A DNA stretch of 64,000 bases. Origin: an uncultured Flavobacteriia bacterium. GTDB lineage: Bacteria > Bacteroidota > Bacteroidia > Flavobacteriales_D > Crocinitomicaceae. This document shows positions 20,430 through 28,716 of this stretch, piece after piece. Within the stretch, counting starts at the first letter, position 1, and each line of letters begins with the position of its first letter. A model generated the notes under the pieces. The model had not been told where the DNA came from. It worked only from the letters and a program-made list of their open reading frames with translations, and did no database searches. Where the stretch lies: the NCBI GenBank assembly GCA_903873915.1, contig CAIQQH010000008.1, positions 24,844 to 88,843 on the forward strand, in the 5' to 3' direction. The translations under genes were made by a program, and so were the position numbers.

Positions 20430-20526
20430 TAATCTCTACATTCAAAATCAAGTAAAATCACAATTTGAATATTTCAGTTTAATCTTTTGTTAGCATTTTA
20501 ACAAAATGATAAATTGAATGTTGTCA

Positions 20527-21396
20527 CTACACATCCCTAGGGTCTTCATTCTTGTTCAATAATAATTTTGATGTTTTAGAAATCACTGTTTTTTTGTCAT
20601 TTCGAAGTGCAAATCCTTGTTTTATTTCATCGGCTGAAACCCATATTATTCGCTCATCATTTGTTGTTTTTAAAATTTGAATCGCTTCTAAATGGATTTT
20701 GTTTGACCAATTCATCTCATAAACATGAAAAACTTTTAATGATTCTTGACCATCTCTATATTGATCTTTATAAATACCCGTATTACAAATCCACTTTTTT
20801 GAATAGTCTATATAATAGAATTGATTTCCATCCAATATTCCTGAAGATACTAATTCTTCATGAAATTCTCTCCATGGATCAGACTCTCTATCTTCATCCA
20901 TATCAAACCAAGACAAAAACTTTCGTAACTTAAATCGATCATAAATAAAAAGTCTAAGGTCATACAAACCATTTTCTACTTTTGTATTTGTATCTCGCTC
21001 AATTGACCAAGTTGCAAACCGATCAGACATTTTTTGCTGGTCATACTTAAAAACACCACCCACTGGTTGATATTGGTTTCGCAGACTATTATAAATTAAT
21101 AAATAGTTTTCATCATGAATTTTAAGTAAATATGAAAATGACAGCCTCAATTTTTGACGTCTCTTATGAGGAAGGTAAGAAACAACAATCGTAATGAAAC
21201 GTTTTCGATTATCAATGAAGAAAATAACAAAATCTAACAACAAAAGTAAACCAGAGGTTATTCCGGTAAACTTCAATTCATTGTCCAAACCATCTAAAAA
21301 AGTCAAATCAAAATTCTTGAACCAAATAAGTCCGAAACATCCAGTTAATGTAACTAACTTTATATAAACACCTACAGATTGTTTAGAATTTTCCAT
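20527..21396 (-). CDS. 2TM protein with SMODS-associated NUDIX-like domain (CBASS Cap16-like effector)
   Basis: Two N-terminal TMs (VYIKLVTLTGCFGLIWF; GITSGLLLLLDFVIFFI), then NYLLIYNSLRNQYQPVGGVFKYD...LRLFIYDRFKLRKFLSWFDMDEDRESDPWREFHEELVSSGIL...IIWVSADEI. Start ATG 21396 preferred over TTG at 21402. Confidence 0.72.
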   Translation of the reverse strand: MENSKQSVGVYIKLVTLTGCFGLIWFKNFDLTFLDGLDNELKFTGITSGLLLLLDFVIFFIDNRKRFITIVVSYLPHKRRQKLRLSFSYLLKIHDENYLLIYNSLRNQYQPVGGVFKYDQQKMSDRFATWSIERDTNTKVENGLYDLRLFIYDRFKLRKFLSWFDMDEDRESDPWREFHEELVSSGILDGNQFYYIDYSKKWICNTGIYKDQYRDGQESLKVFHVYEMNWSNKIHLEAIQILKTTNDERIIWVSADEIKQGFALRNDKKTVISKTSKLLLNKNEDPRDV

Positions 21397-21416
21397 GTTC
21401 AAATTTAATTAATTCC

Positions 21417-21803
21417 ATGTATACAAAAAAAATATGTCGCACTTATGTTCTTTTAGACGAGCAATCAAAAAAAGCAGTTTATTCGCTCATAACAGAATTT
21501 GATTTGGAAGAATGGAAGTTCTATGGTGAACACATGACAGTTGTTTATGGTAGACAATATAATACGTTAAATCTTGATTACCAATTAGGAGATGAAGTAC
21601 AACTTACTGGGACACATTTAGGCAAAAGTGAAAATTGTGTGGCGCTCAAAGTAAATGGGTTTTATTCCTTTAATGAAATTCCCCATGTTACACTTCTCGT
21701 CAATCAAACGAACAATAGTACCCCTGTAATGTCGAATAAAATTAAAAATTGGGACGAGCTAAAAAACCAAATTATTTTAACGGGTAAATTGATTGAATTG
21801 TAG
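21417..21803 (+). CDS. Small putative 2H phosphoesterase-like protein
   Basis: 128 aa with two HxT-type motifs: EHMTVVYG and IPHVTLLVN, followed by STPVMSNKIKNW resembling the post-motif of tRNA-ligase CPDase-like 2H proteins. Confidence 0.55.
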   Translation: MYTKKICRTYVLLDEQSKKAVYSLITEFDLEEWKFYGEHMTVVYGRQYNTLNLDYQLGDEVQLTGTHLGKSENCVALKVNGFYSFNEIPHVTLLVNQTNNSTPVMSNKIKNWDELKNQIILTGKLIEL

Positions 21804-21919
21804 TTGTTTAATTCGTATTCATTATTACTTGAATCACTGTCATTTGTTAATTGAAATCATTGTTGTCCGACTACATCCACCTTCATGTTTTATCTAATCG
21901 CTACTAGTCTGGTTTATGT

Positions 21920-21937
21920 ACCCCATCGGGGTCAAAC
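21920..21937. repeat. Palindromic repeat copy 1 accccatcggggtcaaac
   Basis: 18-bp identical repeat with cccc-atc-gggg core. Confidence 0.8.
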
Positions 21938-21971
21938 CTCTGTAACCATAAGCCCTCCCGAAAGACCAATG

Positions 21972-21989
21972 ACCCCATCGGGGTCAAAC
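21972..21989. repeat. Palindromic repeat copy 2 accccatcggggtcaaac
   Basis: Identical to 21920-21937, 52 bp period; gacccc-atc-ggggtc palindrome. Confidence 0.8.
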
Positions 21990-22133
21990 AGTTTAAATAC
22001 TAAATGACTAAATCACATAAAATAAAAACCACCCCCTTACTTTAAAATCACTTCTTAAAACCAATGATTTCAATGGCTTCAAGAAGTGTAGTTAATTTTT
22101 ATCGGACAACAGTAAATTAAAGTTCTGACCTAA

Positions 22134-24047
22134 TCAAATATCTGTTTTTTTCTTAAGATAATTCAATATTTTCTGTAAAAGGCTCTTTTCATTAAACAAA
22201 GCATCTAGCGAAAGAATCAAAACGAGTGTCACTAAACTCAAGAACACGATTTTAAAGTCATCAACAATTGCAAAATATATCGCGATCACCTGAGCAAAAG
22301 TCAGGAGAATAACAGCATTATCAATTCTCTCGCTGCGCAGTTTTTCCCTGTCCTCTGACTCTAATTTTTCCTTTTTTTCTTTTTTCTCAGCCTCCAAGGA
22401 CGCCAATTTTTCCAAGCCATTGATGCTGTCCAAGTATTCTTCTTTCAATTCTTTGATATTGAATTTTGCTCTTAAATTTTGAAAGAAAGAATCGATTTCA
22501 TTGTAATTACTTATTAGTGTAAACACTTGATAAAATTCACCTTTGATCATCATTGCTTTCATTGATTTTAGCGATTCTGCTTCAAAATCTTCTCCGTTCA
22601 CCTTTAGATCTCCGATTTTTCCTTGAAAATGATGAAATAAGTATTTTTGATTTAGCGCGAACAATACCGCTGGATAATATTTATTAATTAACTCTTTACT
22701 TCGACTTTTTGGGTTTTCGTCGTTCTTGCCTTCTAAAATAAAAGCACCTTCGTTCAAAGTATACATAGAAACGTAAGCATCCGGGGTATCAGGTATAAAT
22801 TCCCAATTATTGATGACTTCATTTTTTAAGTCTGGAATGCGCAAAACATCAAAAATAAGTTGTTTATCCAACTTATTTTCTAATGAATTTTTCTGTTGAA
22901 TTGAAAGATGAAGAAAATGCGGTTTTACATATCCAGCATCATGAGAAAAATTCAAAAATGATTTCGGATCTTTTTGTTTAAAGAGTGTTCGCAAAAGCTC
23001 TTCGATGAGTGTATTAAACCTCAGTCCAAAAATTTCCTTTATAGATTTTGTGGAATTCGTCAAATCATCATGCCCTTCTAATCCCTTATCCGTCCGCAAC
23101 GGTTTGAAATCCAGCTTTAAATTTCCCATTGATTCAACCCTTAATAATTTATCACTTTCGGAAAGTTTAAAATACTTCTCTTCGTCACCGGGATAAAAAG
23201 GACTAGTTGTTAAAAGCTCTGAATTTAATTGAAGTTTGTTTTCGTTCGATCTGTAAAATTCAAATGTACTTCCTTTTAATTGATTCTTAATAGTGACATT
23301 TTTCTTAGAAATCGTGCAGTTGAATGACTCGCACTTATCCTCCATTTCAATGGGCGTATCGACCAAAGAGAAAGCGTATCGTTTCAAATGATCATTAAAC
23401 AAATCATTGGTGCTTAAGTAAAAATTAAAACTCGACTCTTTTTTGTTGGCAAAATATCTTAAATTATTTTTGACTTTTGATAAAGTCTTGAGCATGTCAT
23501 AGGCATTGTCCGCATCCCATTCTAAAACAATAGACGCGAAACCAAAGCCCACCTGAGGATTGAACGCTGAGCGATTGAAAAAAAGTTTAATTGAATCAAT
23601 TTTAAACATATCCGCGACAGCCTCATCGTCAGGTCTATCAAACGAAAACTTAATTTTTCTACTCAATAACCTGCCGGCAATAGACCCAACACTATCCGTC
23701 TTGTCGGGTTGGGTTTTCTGATCTTTCAGAACAAGACTATCCGTAAAATCAATAATATGGTCCAAATACTTTTGATCCCTAAAAGAGCTATCTTTAAAAA
23801 CAACCTTATGGTTATCGTTTATAAAATCAGGTGTTTGCGTAAGGTCAAGTGCATTCGGTTTTGCAATATTTTTTAAAAAAACACACACTAAAGCCCTAGC
23901 TATTTCCGTTGTATCAAATTCCCCATGATGAAGAAAAGCGCTGCTTTTGGACTTCTGGCTCTTCTCAAAATCAAAAAACTCATCTATTGCAAATTTCCCA
24001 TTTGTTTCCTCAAGATTAAAGGGAATCGTCAAAATCGTATAACTCAT
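22134..24047 (-). CDS. 637-aa protein: large cytosolic N-terminal domain, coiled coil and C-terminal two-TM CorA-like anchor
   Basis: C-term LASLEAEKKEKKEKLESEDREKLRSERIDNAVILLTFAQVIAIYFAIVDDFKIVFLSLVTLVLILSLDALF; no recognised N-terminal family; starts 12 bp after phosphatase stop. Confidence 0.6.
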   Translation of the reverse strand: MSYTILTIPFNLEETNGKFAIDEFFDFEKSQKSKSSAFLHHGEFDTTEIARALVCVFLKNIAKPNALDLTQTPDFINDNHKVVFKDSSFRDQKYLDHIIDFTDSLVLKDQKTQPDKTDSVGSIAGRLLSRKIKFSFDRPDDEAVADMFKIDSIKLFFNRSAFNPQVGFGFASIVLEWDADNAYDMLKTLSKVKNNLRYFANKKESSFNFYLSTNDLFNDHLKRYAFSLVDTPIEMEDKCESFNCTISKKNVTIKNQLKGSTFEFYRSNENKLQLNSELLTTSPFYPGDEEKYFKLSESDKLLRVESMGNLKLDFKPLRTDKGLEGHDDLTNSTKSIKEIFGLRFNTLIEELLRTLFKQKDPKSFLNFSHDAGYVKPHFLHLSIQQKNSLENKLDKQLIFDVLRIPDLKNEVINNWEFIPDTPDAYVSMYTLNEGAFILEGKNDENPKSRSKELINKYYPAVLFALNQKYLFHHFQGKIGDLKVNGEDFEAESLKSMKAMMIKGEFYQVFTLISNYNEIDSFFQNLRAKFNIKELKEEYLDSINGLEKLASLEAEKKEKKEKLESEDREKLRSERIDNAVILLTFAQVIAIYFAIVDDFKIVFLSLVTLVLILSLDALFNEKSLLQKILNYLKKKTDI

Positions 24048-24059
24048 AAATCTTTGTAT

Positions 24060-24815
24060 TTAATGCACAGAGGCATATGTTTTCAATGCTTTGATGCTGC
24101 AAAAAGAGTCTTTTCCATTTTCCAAAACGACTGCTGTTAACCATCCACCGAAAACACAGCCTGTATCGAGTCCTGTGGCAAATGGGAATCTTTTCGGCTC
24201 TGGCTGTATAAACGGTTGGTGACCAAAATACACATGTCCAAATTTTCCAGTGTAGCGCTCTGCCCAATAGGTGTCCTCGGGGCCCTCCTCTCCTAGCCCA
24301 ACAAATTTATCATTGGGGTTCAAAAACCTGATTTTGGTGATCAATTCCAATCCTTTAAATTGTTTGGCCGCTTTTTCATTGTACGGATAATTTTCTGGGA
24401 AAGGAAATTTAACCACATTTGAAATTCCACCATGCAAAAGTACAATCCCCAAATTTTCAACCTTGAACGTATAAAAGGCTTCCTTTAATTTATCAATTTC
24501 CTCTTTCGTTAATTCCGTCATGAATGTTGGAAATTCCTCTATGCCTTTCATTTGTCGTTCTATGCCAGTTCCCGCTGAAACGTGGTGCAGATAACGAAAA
24601 AACTTTTCTTCATGATTGCCAAGAATTAAGGTAACGATGTATTCCTTTGTCAATTGCACGTATCGCCTTACAACATCAACGGAATGAGGTCCCTTGTCAA
24701 TGAGATCTCCAATAAAACAAATGTGATCATCAGATCGAAGAATGAGCTTTTCGAGTAACAAATCGAGTTCCTCAATGCATCCATGCACATCACCAATAAT
24801 GATTACTCTCCCCAT
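24060..24815 (-). CDS. Calcineurin-like/PrpA-ApaH type metallophosphatase
   Basis: IIGDVHGCIEELDLLLEKL, CFIGDLIDKGPHSVDVVRR, LILGNHEEKF, VLLHGGIS motifs. Confidence 0.92.
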   Translation of the reverse strand: MGRVIIIGDVHGCIEELDLLLEKLILRSDDHICFIGDLIDKGPHSVDVVRRYVQLTKEYIVTLILGNHEEKFFRYLHHVSAGTGIERQMKGIEEFPTFMTELTKEEIDKLKEAFYTFKVENLGIVLLHGGISNVVKFPFPENYPYNEKAAKQFKGLELITKIRFLNPNDKFVGLGEEGPEDTYWAERYTGKFGHVYFGHQPFIQPEPKRFPFATGLDTGCVFGGWLTAVVLENGKDSFCSIKALKTYASVH

Positions 24816-24940
24816 GCTTCTTCAGAAATTTTAAGAGTCTTTAAGTACTTGAAATTAAAGCGTAAATAGTTGTAAATATAAATCTTCATGAGCATATATT
24901 TATTTCCTATGATTACATTTATCCAACTAAACTGAACAGT

Positions 24941-25990
24941 ATGATGTTTTTATGGAATGTTTTGGCGTGGTTGGGAATAATCTTTTTAATTGTCATCGCA
25001 CTGGCTACAATTGGAATTGTGCTAAACAAACAGTCGAAAAGTAAAAAAGCCAATTTAAATGGAATAGAATCAGATGATCAAGACAATCCAAATAATCAGC
25101 TAAATTTAGATACGAATCGCTTTAATCAAGAAATCCTAGACGAAGCCCTTTCAAAATTGAATGCTCTAGAAGGACTTGTTATTCTCAAAAATGAAGTGAA
25201 TGAATTGGTCAAATTGGTCAAATACGAAATGGAAGAAGGTGAATTTGACCATAAAACCAATGCATTTCACATGGTTTTTCTAGGAAACCCCGGTACTGGA
25301 AAAACCACTGTTGCTCGTTTACTAGCAGACATATTGAAAGGGCTTGGCCTACTAGGTAGTGGTCATCTTGTAGAAGTTGACCGCACTGCGCTCGTTGCGG
25401 GTTATATTGGACAAACCGCAGATAAAACAAAAAGTAAAGTGAATGAGGCAATGGGAGGCGTCCTATTTATTGATGAAGCGTATTCATTGGCAGGAAGAGG
25501 ATCTCAAGATTTTGGAAATGAAGCTATTGAAGCCTTACTCACCGAAATGGAAAATCAACGCGGAAAATTTATTGTCATCGTCGCGGGATATGAAAAACCA
25601 ATGCAACAATTTTTAAAATCCAATATTGGTTTAAAATCGCGCTTTGATAAGTTTTTCACCTTTGAAGATTACAACGCCAAAGAACTTTGGACTATTTTCA
25701 ACAATCTAATCGATCAAAACAAGAAAGAACTCGCGCCAAAAGCGAAAGACATCCTTGAATCTTATATTAAAAACATTTCTGAAAATAGATATGAAGGATT
25801 TGGTAATGCGCGTGAAATCCGAAAGGTCATCGCTGAAACCTTGAAAAATCAGAAACTGCGACTTGCTGATGTGGAAAAATCAGAACGTTCCGAAGACATG
25901 AAACGTCTCATTATTGAGAAAGATGTTGAGGAATTTAAAGACTTTGAAAAGAAATATAAGCCAATGTTGGGTTACGTTCAAGTTGATTGA
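24941..25990 (+). CDS. N-terminally membrane-anchored CbbX/SpoVK-like AAA+ ATPase
   Basis: N-terminal TM; LEGLVILKNEVNELV, FLGNPGTGKTTVARLLADIL, GGVLFIDEAYSL, SRFDKFFTFEDY, GFGNAREIRKV. Confidence 0.9.
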   Translation: MMFLWNVLAWLGIIFLIVIALATIGIVLNKQSKSKKANLNGIESDDQDNPNNQLNLDTNRFNQEILDEALSKLNALEGLVILKNEVNELVKLVKYEMEEGEFDHKTNAFHMVFLGNPGTGKTTVARLLADILKGLGLLGSGHLVEVDRTALVAGYIGQTADKTKSKVNEAMGGVLFIDEAYSLAGRGSQDFGNEAIEALLTEMENQRGKFIVIVAGYEKPMQQFLKSNIGLKSRFDKFFTFEDYNAKELWTIFNNLIDQNKKELAPKAKDILESYIKNISENRYEGFGNAREIRKVIAETLKNQKLRLADVEKSERSEDMKRLIIEKDVEEFKDFEKKYKPMLGYVQVD

Positions 25991-26101
25991 TCGAATTTGA
26001 CAAACATTAGCTTTGGTAGACTATTGAATCTAGGGAAATTATACTATTCTTCTCTGAGTCTTTGCAGTAAAAAGGGTTGAGCATTGCACCGTTTAAGTCA
26101 T

Positions 26102-26125
26102 TTAACCTCAGAGCCACAGAGGACA
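26102..26125 (+). repeat. 24-bp degenerate repeat copy (ttaacctcagagccacagaggaca)
   Basis: 20/24 identity to 26236-26259 by eye. Confidence 0.45.
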
Positions 26126-26235
26126 AAAAACTTATTCGTTCCTATTATTGTCGGGTAGAATATTGAATGAAGGGGGTTTATTCTTTACCATTCTGCTGCT
26201 CTGCTGCAAAAAAAGAGGGGTGCCAATTTCAACAA

Positions 26236-26259
26236 TTAACCACAGATCCACGAAGGACA
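26236..26259 (+). repeat. 24-bp degenerate repeat copy (ttaaccacagatccacgaaggaca)
   Basis: 20/24 identity to 26102-26125 by eye. Confidence 0.45.
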
Positions 26260-26264
26260 TGGTG

Positions 26265-26666
26265 TTACCTTACATTCAACACAACAGGCAGAGCTGTATC
26301 TTGTTGTACGACAGCTGCACTACCGTCGAGTTTGCCTGATTCCTGATTGAGTAGCTCGAGTACCTCCGCATAGATTTCTTGCATTTGCGTTTGATGAGAG
26401 GCATAGTAATCCATGCTCATTTCAAATTGCTTTGGCGTTACCTTGTACTTCTTGAAAATCGCCTTCCCAGACAGGATCATTGTTTCTTGAAAACGTGAAA
26501 CATGACCATACTTGAGCTGAACATGCGATTCGACCAAGCTCAACTCTTTGATGATGTTTACAAATTTGTCTTTTTCAATCAGATTATTCGGTACAGGTTT
26601 TGAACCGATTTGATCCGTGCAAGAAAATAGCACAACCCACAAAAATATCCCTAGGTACTTTTTCAT
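26265..26666 (-). CDS. DUF4296 domain lipoprotein
   Basis: Lipobox LFSCT; FVNIIKELSLVESHVQLKYG...KKYKVTPKQFEMSMDYYASH. Confidence 0.75.
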   Translation of the reverse strand: MKKYLGIFLWVVLFSCTDQIGSKPVPNNLIEKDKFVNIIKELSLVESHVQLKYGHVSRFQETMILSGKAIFKKYKVTPKQFEMSMDYYASHQTQMQEIYAEVLELLNQESGKLDGSAAVVQQDTALPVVLNVR

Positions 26667-28009
26667 CCTGGATACTCAAACATAAGTCGATCACCCAATG
26701 AGTGTTCAATGAGCTTTCCATTGCTGTAGACCAAGTTTCCATTGACAAAGGTTTTACTTATTCGATAAGGAAAAGTATGTCCTTCAAATGGTGACCAGCC
26801 ACATTGGTACAAAATATTTTCTTTGGTAACTGTGAAAGCACTGTTCTCGACAACCACTAAATCCGCGAAATATCCTTCACGAATATAGCCACGCTCTTTG
26901 ATTCGGAATAATTCGGCTGGCGAATGGGCCATTTTCTCTACTATTTTCTCGATCGAAATCTTTCCTTGCTCCATTTTATCGAGCATGGCCATCAGTGCAT
27001 GCTGAACCAAAGGCCCGCCGGATGGAGCATCAAGGTATTTACGCGATTTTTCTTCGAGCGTATGCGGTGCATGGTCTGTAGCAATGACGTCAATTCGGTT
27101 GTCCAATACCGCTTGAAAAATGGCCTCTCGGTCAATTGCTGTTTTTACCGCTGGATTCCACTTTATGGAGTTTCCTTTTTCAGCATAGTCTGCATCGGAA
27201 AACCACAAGTGGTGAATACATGCTTCCGCTGTAATTTTCTTTTGAGCAAGTGGGATCGTGTTATCAAAAAGCGACAATTCCTTCGCTGTAGAAATGTGTA
27301 GGACATGCAAGCGTGCACCGTGTTTTTTCGCCAAGCGCACCGCCAATTCCGACGAACGGTAACACGCCTCTTCACTGCGAATCAAGGGATGCATTTCTAT
27401 AGGAATATCTTCACCGTATTTTTCTTTAGAGGCTGCCAAATTTGCACGCACTGTCGCTTCGTCTTCGCAATGCGTTGCAATCAAAATGGGCGGAACGCGT
27501 TCGAACAAACCGCGCAAAGTGTCTTCATTGTCGACGAGCATGTTTCCAGTTGATGACCCCATAAACACCTTTACCCCGCATACTTTTGTTCCATCCGTTT
27601 TAAGTACTTCCTCCAGGTTGTCGTTGGACGCACCCATGAAGAACGAAAAATTCGCAATGGACGATCGTGCTGCAATTTGATATTTATCTTCAAGCAATCC
27701 CTGTGTCAAGGCATTCGGAACAGTATTCGGCATCTCCATAAAGGAAGTGATTCCGCCTGCAACTGCAGCGCGAGCTTCAGAAGCAATTGTTGCTTTGTGG
27801 GTTAAGCCAGGCTCACGGAAATGCACCTGATCATCGATACATCCTGGCAATAAGTAGTTTCCATTTAACTCAATATCGATAGCTCTGCCATCGTAAGAAA
27901 TTTGGGGAGAGATACGCTCTATCCGACCATTTTTGACCAATACATCAGCAATTGTATCTGTACCTTCGTTAATTATGCGTGCGTTTCGTAGAATGGTTGT
28001 AGTGCTCAT
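26663..28009 (-). CDS. pyrC: Dihydroorotase
   Basis: GCIDDQVHFREPGLTHKATI, SFMEMPNTVPNA, ATDHAPHTLEEK, GGPLVQHALMAML. Confidence 0.92.
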   Translation of the reverse strand: MSTTTILRNARIINEGTDTIADVLVKNGRIERISPQISYDGRAIDIELNGNYLLPGCIDDQVHFREPGLTHKATIASEARAAVAGGITSFMEMPNTVPNALTQGLLEDKYQIAARSSIANFSFFMGASNDNLEEVLKTDGTKVCGVKVFMGSSTGNMLVDNEDTLRGLFERVPPILIATHCEDEATVRANLAASKEKYGEDIPIEMHPLIRSEEACYRSSELAVRLAKKHGARLHVLHISTAKELSLFDNTIPLAQKKITAEACIHHLWFSDADYAEKGNSIKWNPAVKTAIDREAIFQAVLDNRIDVIATDHAPHTLEEKSRKYLDAPSGGPLVQHALMAMLDKMEQGKISIEKIVEKMAHSPAELFRIKERGYIREGYFADLVVVENSAFTVTKENILYQCGWSPFEGHTFPYRISKTFVNGNLVYSNGKLIEHSLGDRLMFEYPG

Positions 28010-28716
28010 ATTTTCATTTTGCGCATTTTCCAGACACCAAAAAATGCTTCTTTAAAGATCCCTGAACTCATTTTCGATTCACCGTATTGGCGATCGATAA
28101 AGGTAATTGGAACCTCTTTGACTTTGAATCCATGTTTTACCGCAGCGTATTTCATGCAAATTTGAAATGCATAACCTACAAATGGAATGGAGTCAAGGTG
28201 AATCGTTTCCAATACTTTTCTTCTGTAGCATTTAAATCCGGCAGTGGTATCACGAATACCAATCCACAAGATCAATCGGACGTAAACACTGGCGAAGTAA
28301 GACATCAAGATGCGCTTTAAAGGCCAATTCGACACTTTTCCACCCTTACAGTAACGCGATCCGATACTCACATCTGCACCATCCACACAGGCCTGATATA
28401 AGCGAATCAAATCTTCGGGGTTGTGCGAAAAATCACAATCCATCTCAAACAAGAAATCGTATCCCTTGGAGATGCCCCATTTGAATCCATGAATATACGC
28501 TGTCCCAAGACCTAGTTTTCCTTGACGTTCCTCGATGAACACACGACCTGGAAATTCTTCTTGGAGCGATTTAATTTTTTGAGCCGTACCATCCGGTGAA
28601 TTGTCATCTACGTATAAAATATGGAAGTCTTTTTCAAAAGCCATAACTACACGTGTCATTCGTTCGACATTATCGATTTCGTTGTATGTTGGAATTATAA
28701 CGAGTGCGTCAGACAT
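28006..28716 (-). CDS. Polyprenol monophosphomannose synthase-like glycosyltransferase
   Basis: VIIPTYNEIDNVERM, LYVDDNSPDGTA, FEMDCDFSHNPEDL, GSRYCKGGKVSNWP. Confidence 0.93.
   Translation of the reverse strand: MSDALVIIPTYNEIDNVERMTRVVMAFEKDFHILYVDDNSPDGTAQKIKSLQEEFPGRVFIEERQGKLGLGTAYIHGFKWGISKGYDFLFEMDCDFSHNPEDLIRLYQACVDGADVSIGSRYCKGGKVSNWPLKRILMSYFASVYVRLILWIGIRDTTAGFKCYRRKVLETIHLDSIPFVGYAFQICMKYAAVKHGFKVKEVPITFIDRQYGESKMSSGIFKEAFFGVWKMRKMKI

Larger units (their letters stand above)
21861..22111. mobile_element. Possible ~250-bp MITE/IS remnant with inverted termini TGTTGTCCGA
   Basis: TGTTGTCCGA at 21861-21870 and its reverse complement TCGGACAACA at 22102-22111; no ORF inside; no clear target-site duplication. 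Confidence 0.35.

Noticed and set aside
21920-21989. CRISPR array from repeated accccatcggggtcaaac
   Set aside because: Only two copies, one spacer-sized gap, no further units and no cas genes.
22134-24047. CD-NTase (cGAS-like) in the 637-aa ORF because of VGSIAGRLLSRKIKFSFDRPDDE
   Set aside because: GS is not followed by a proper DhDh strand at the expected distance and the C-terminal CorA-like anchor does not fit; treated as coincidence.
26148-26339. 63-aa ORF in the repeat-bearing gap
   Set aside because: Runs into the 3' end of the DUF4296 gene in antisense, no homology or start signal support.
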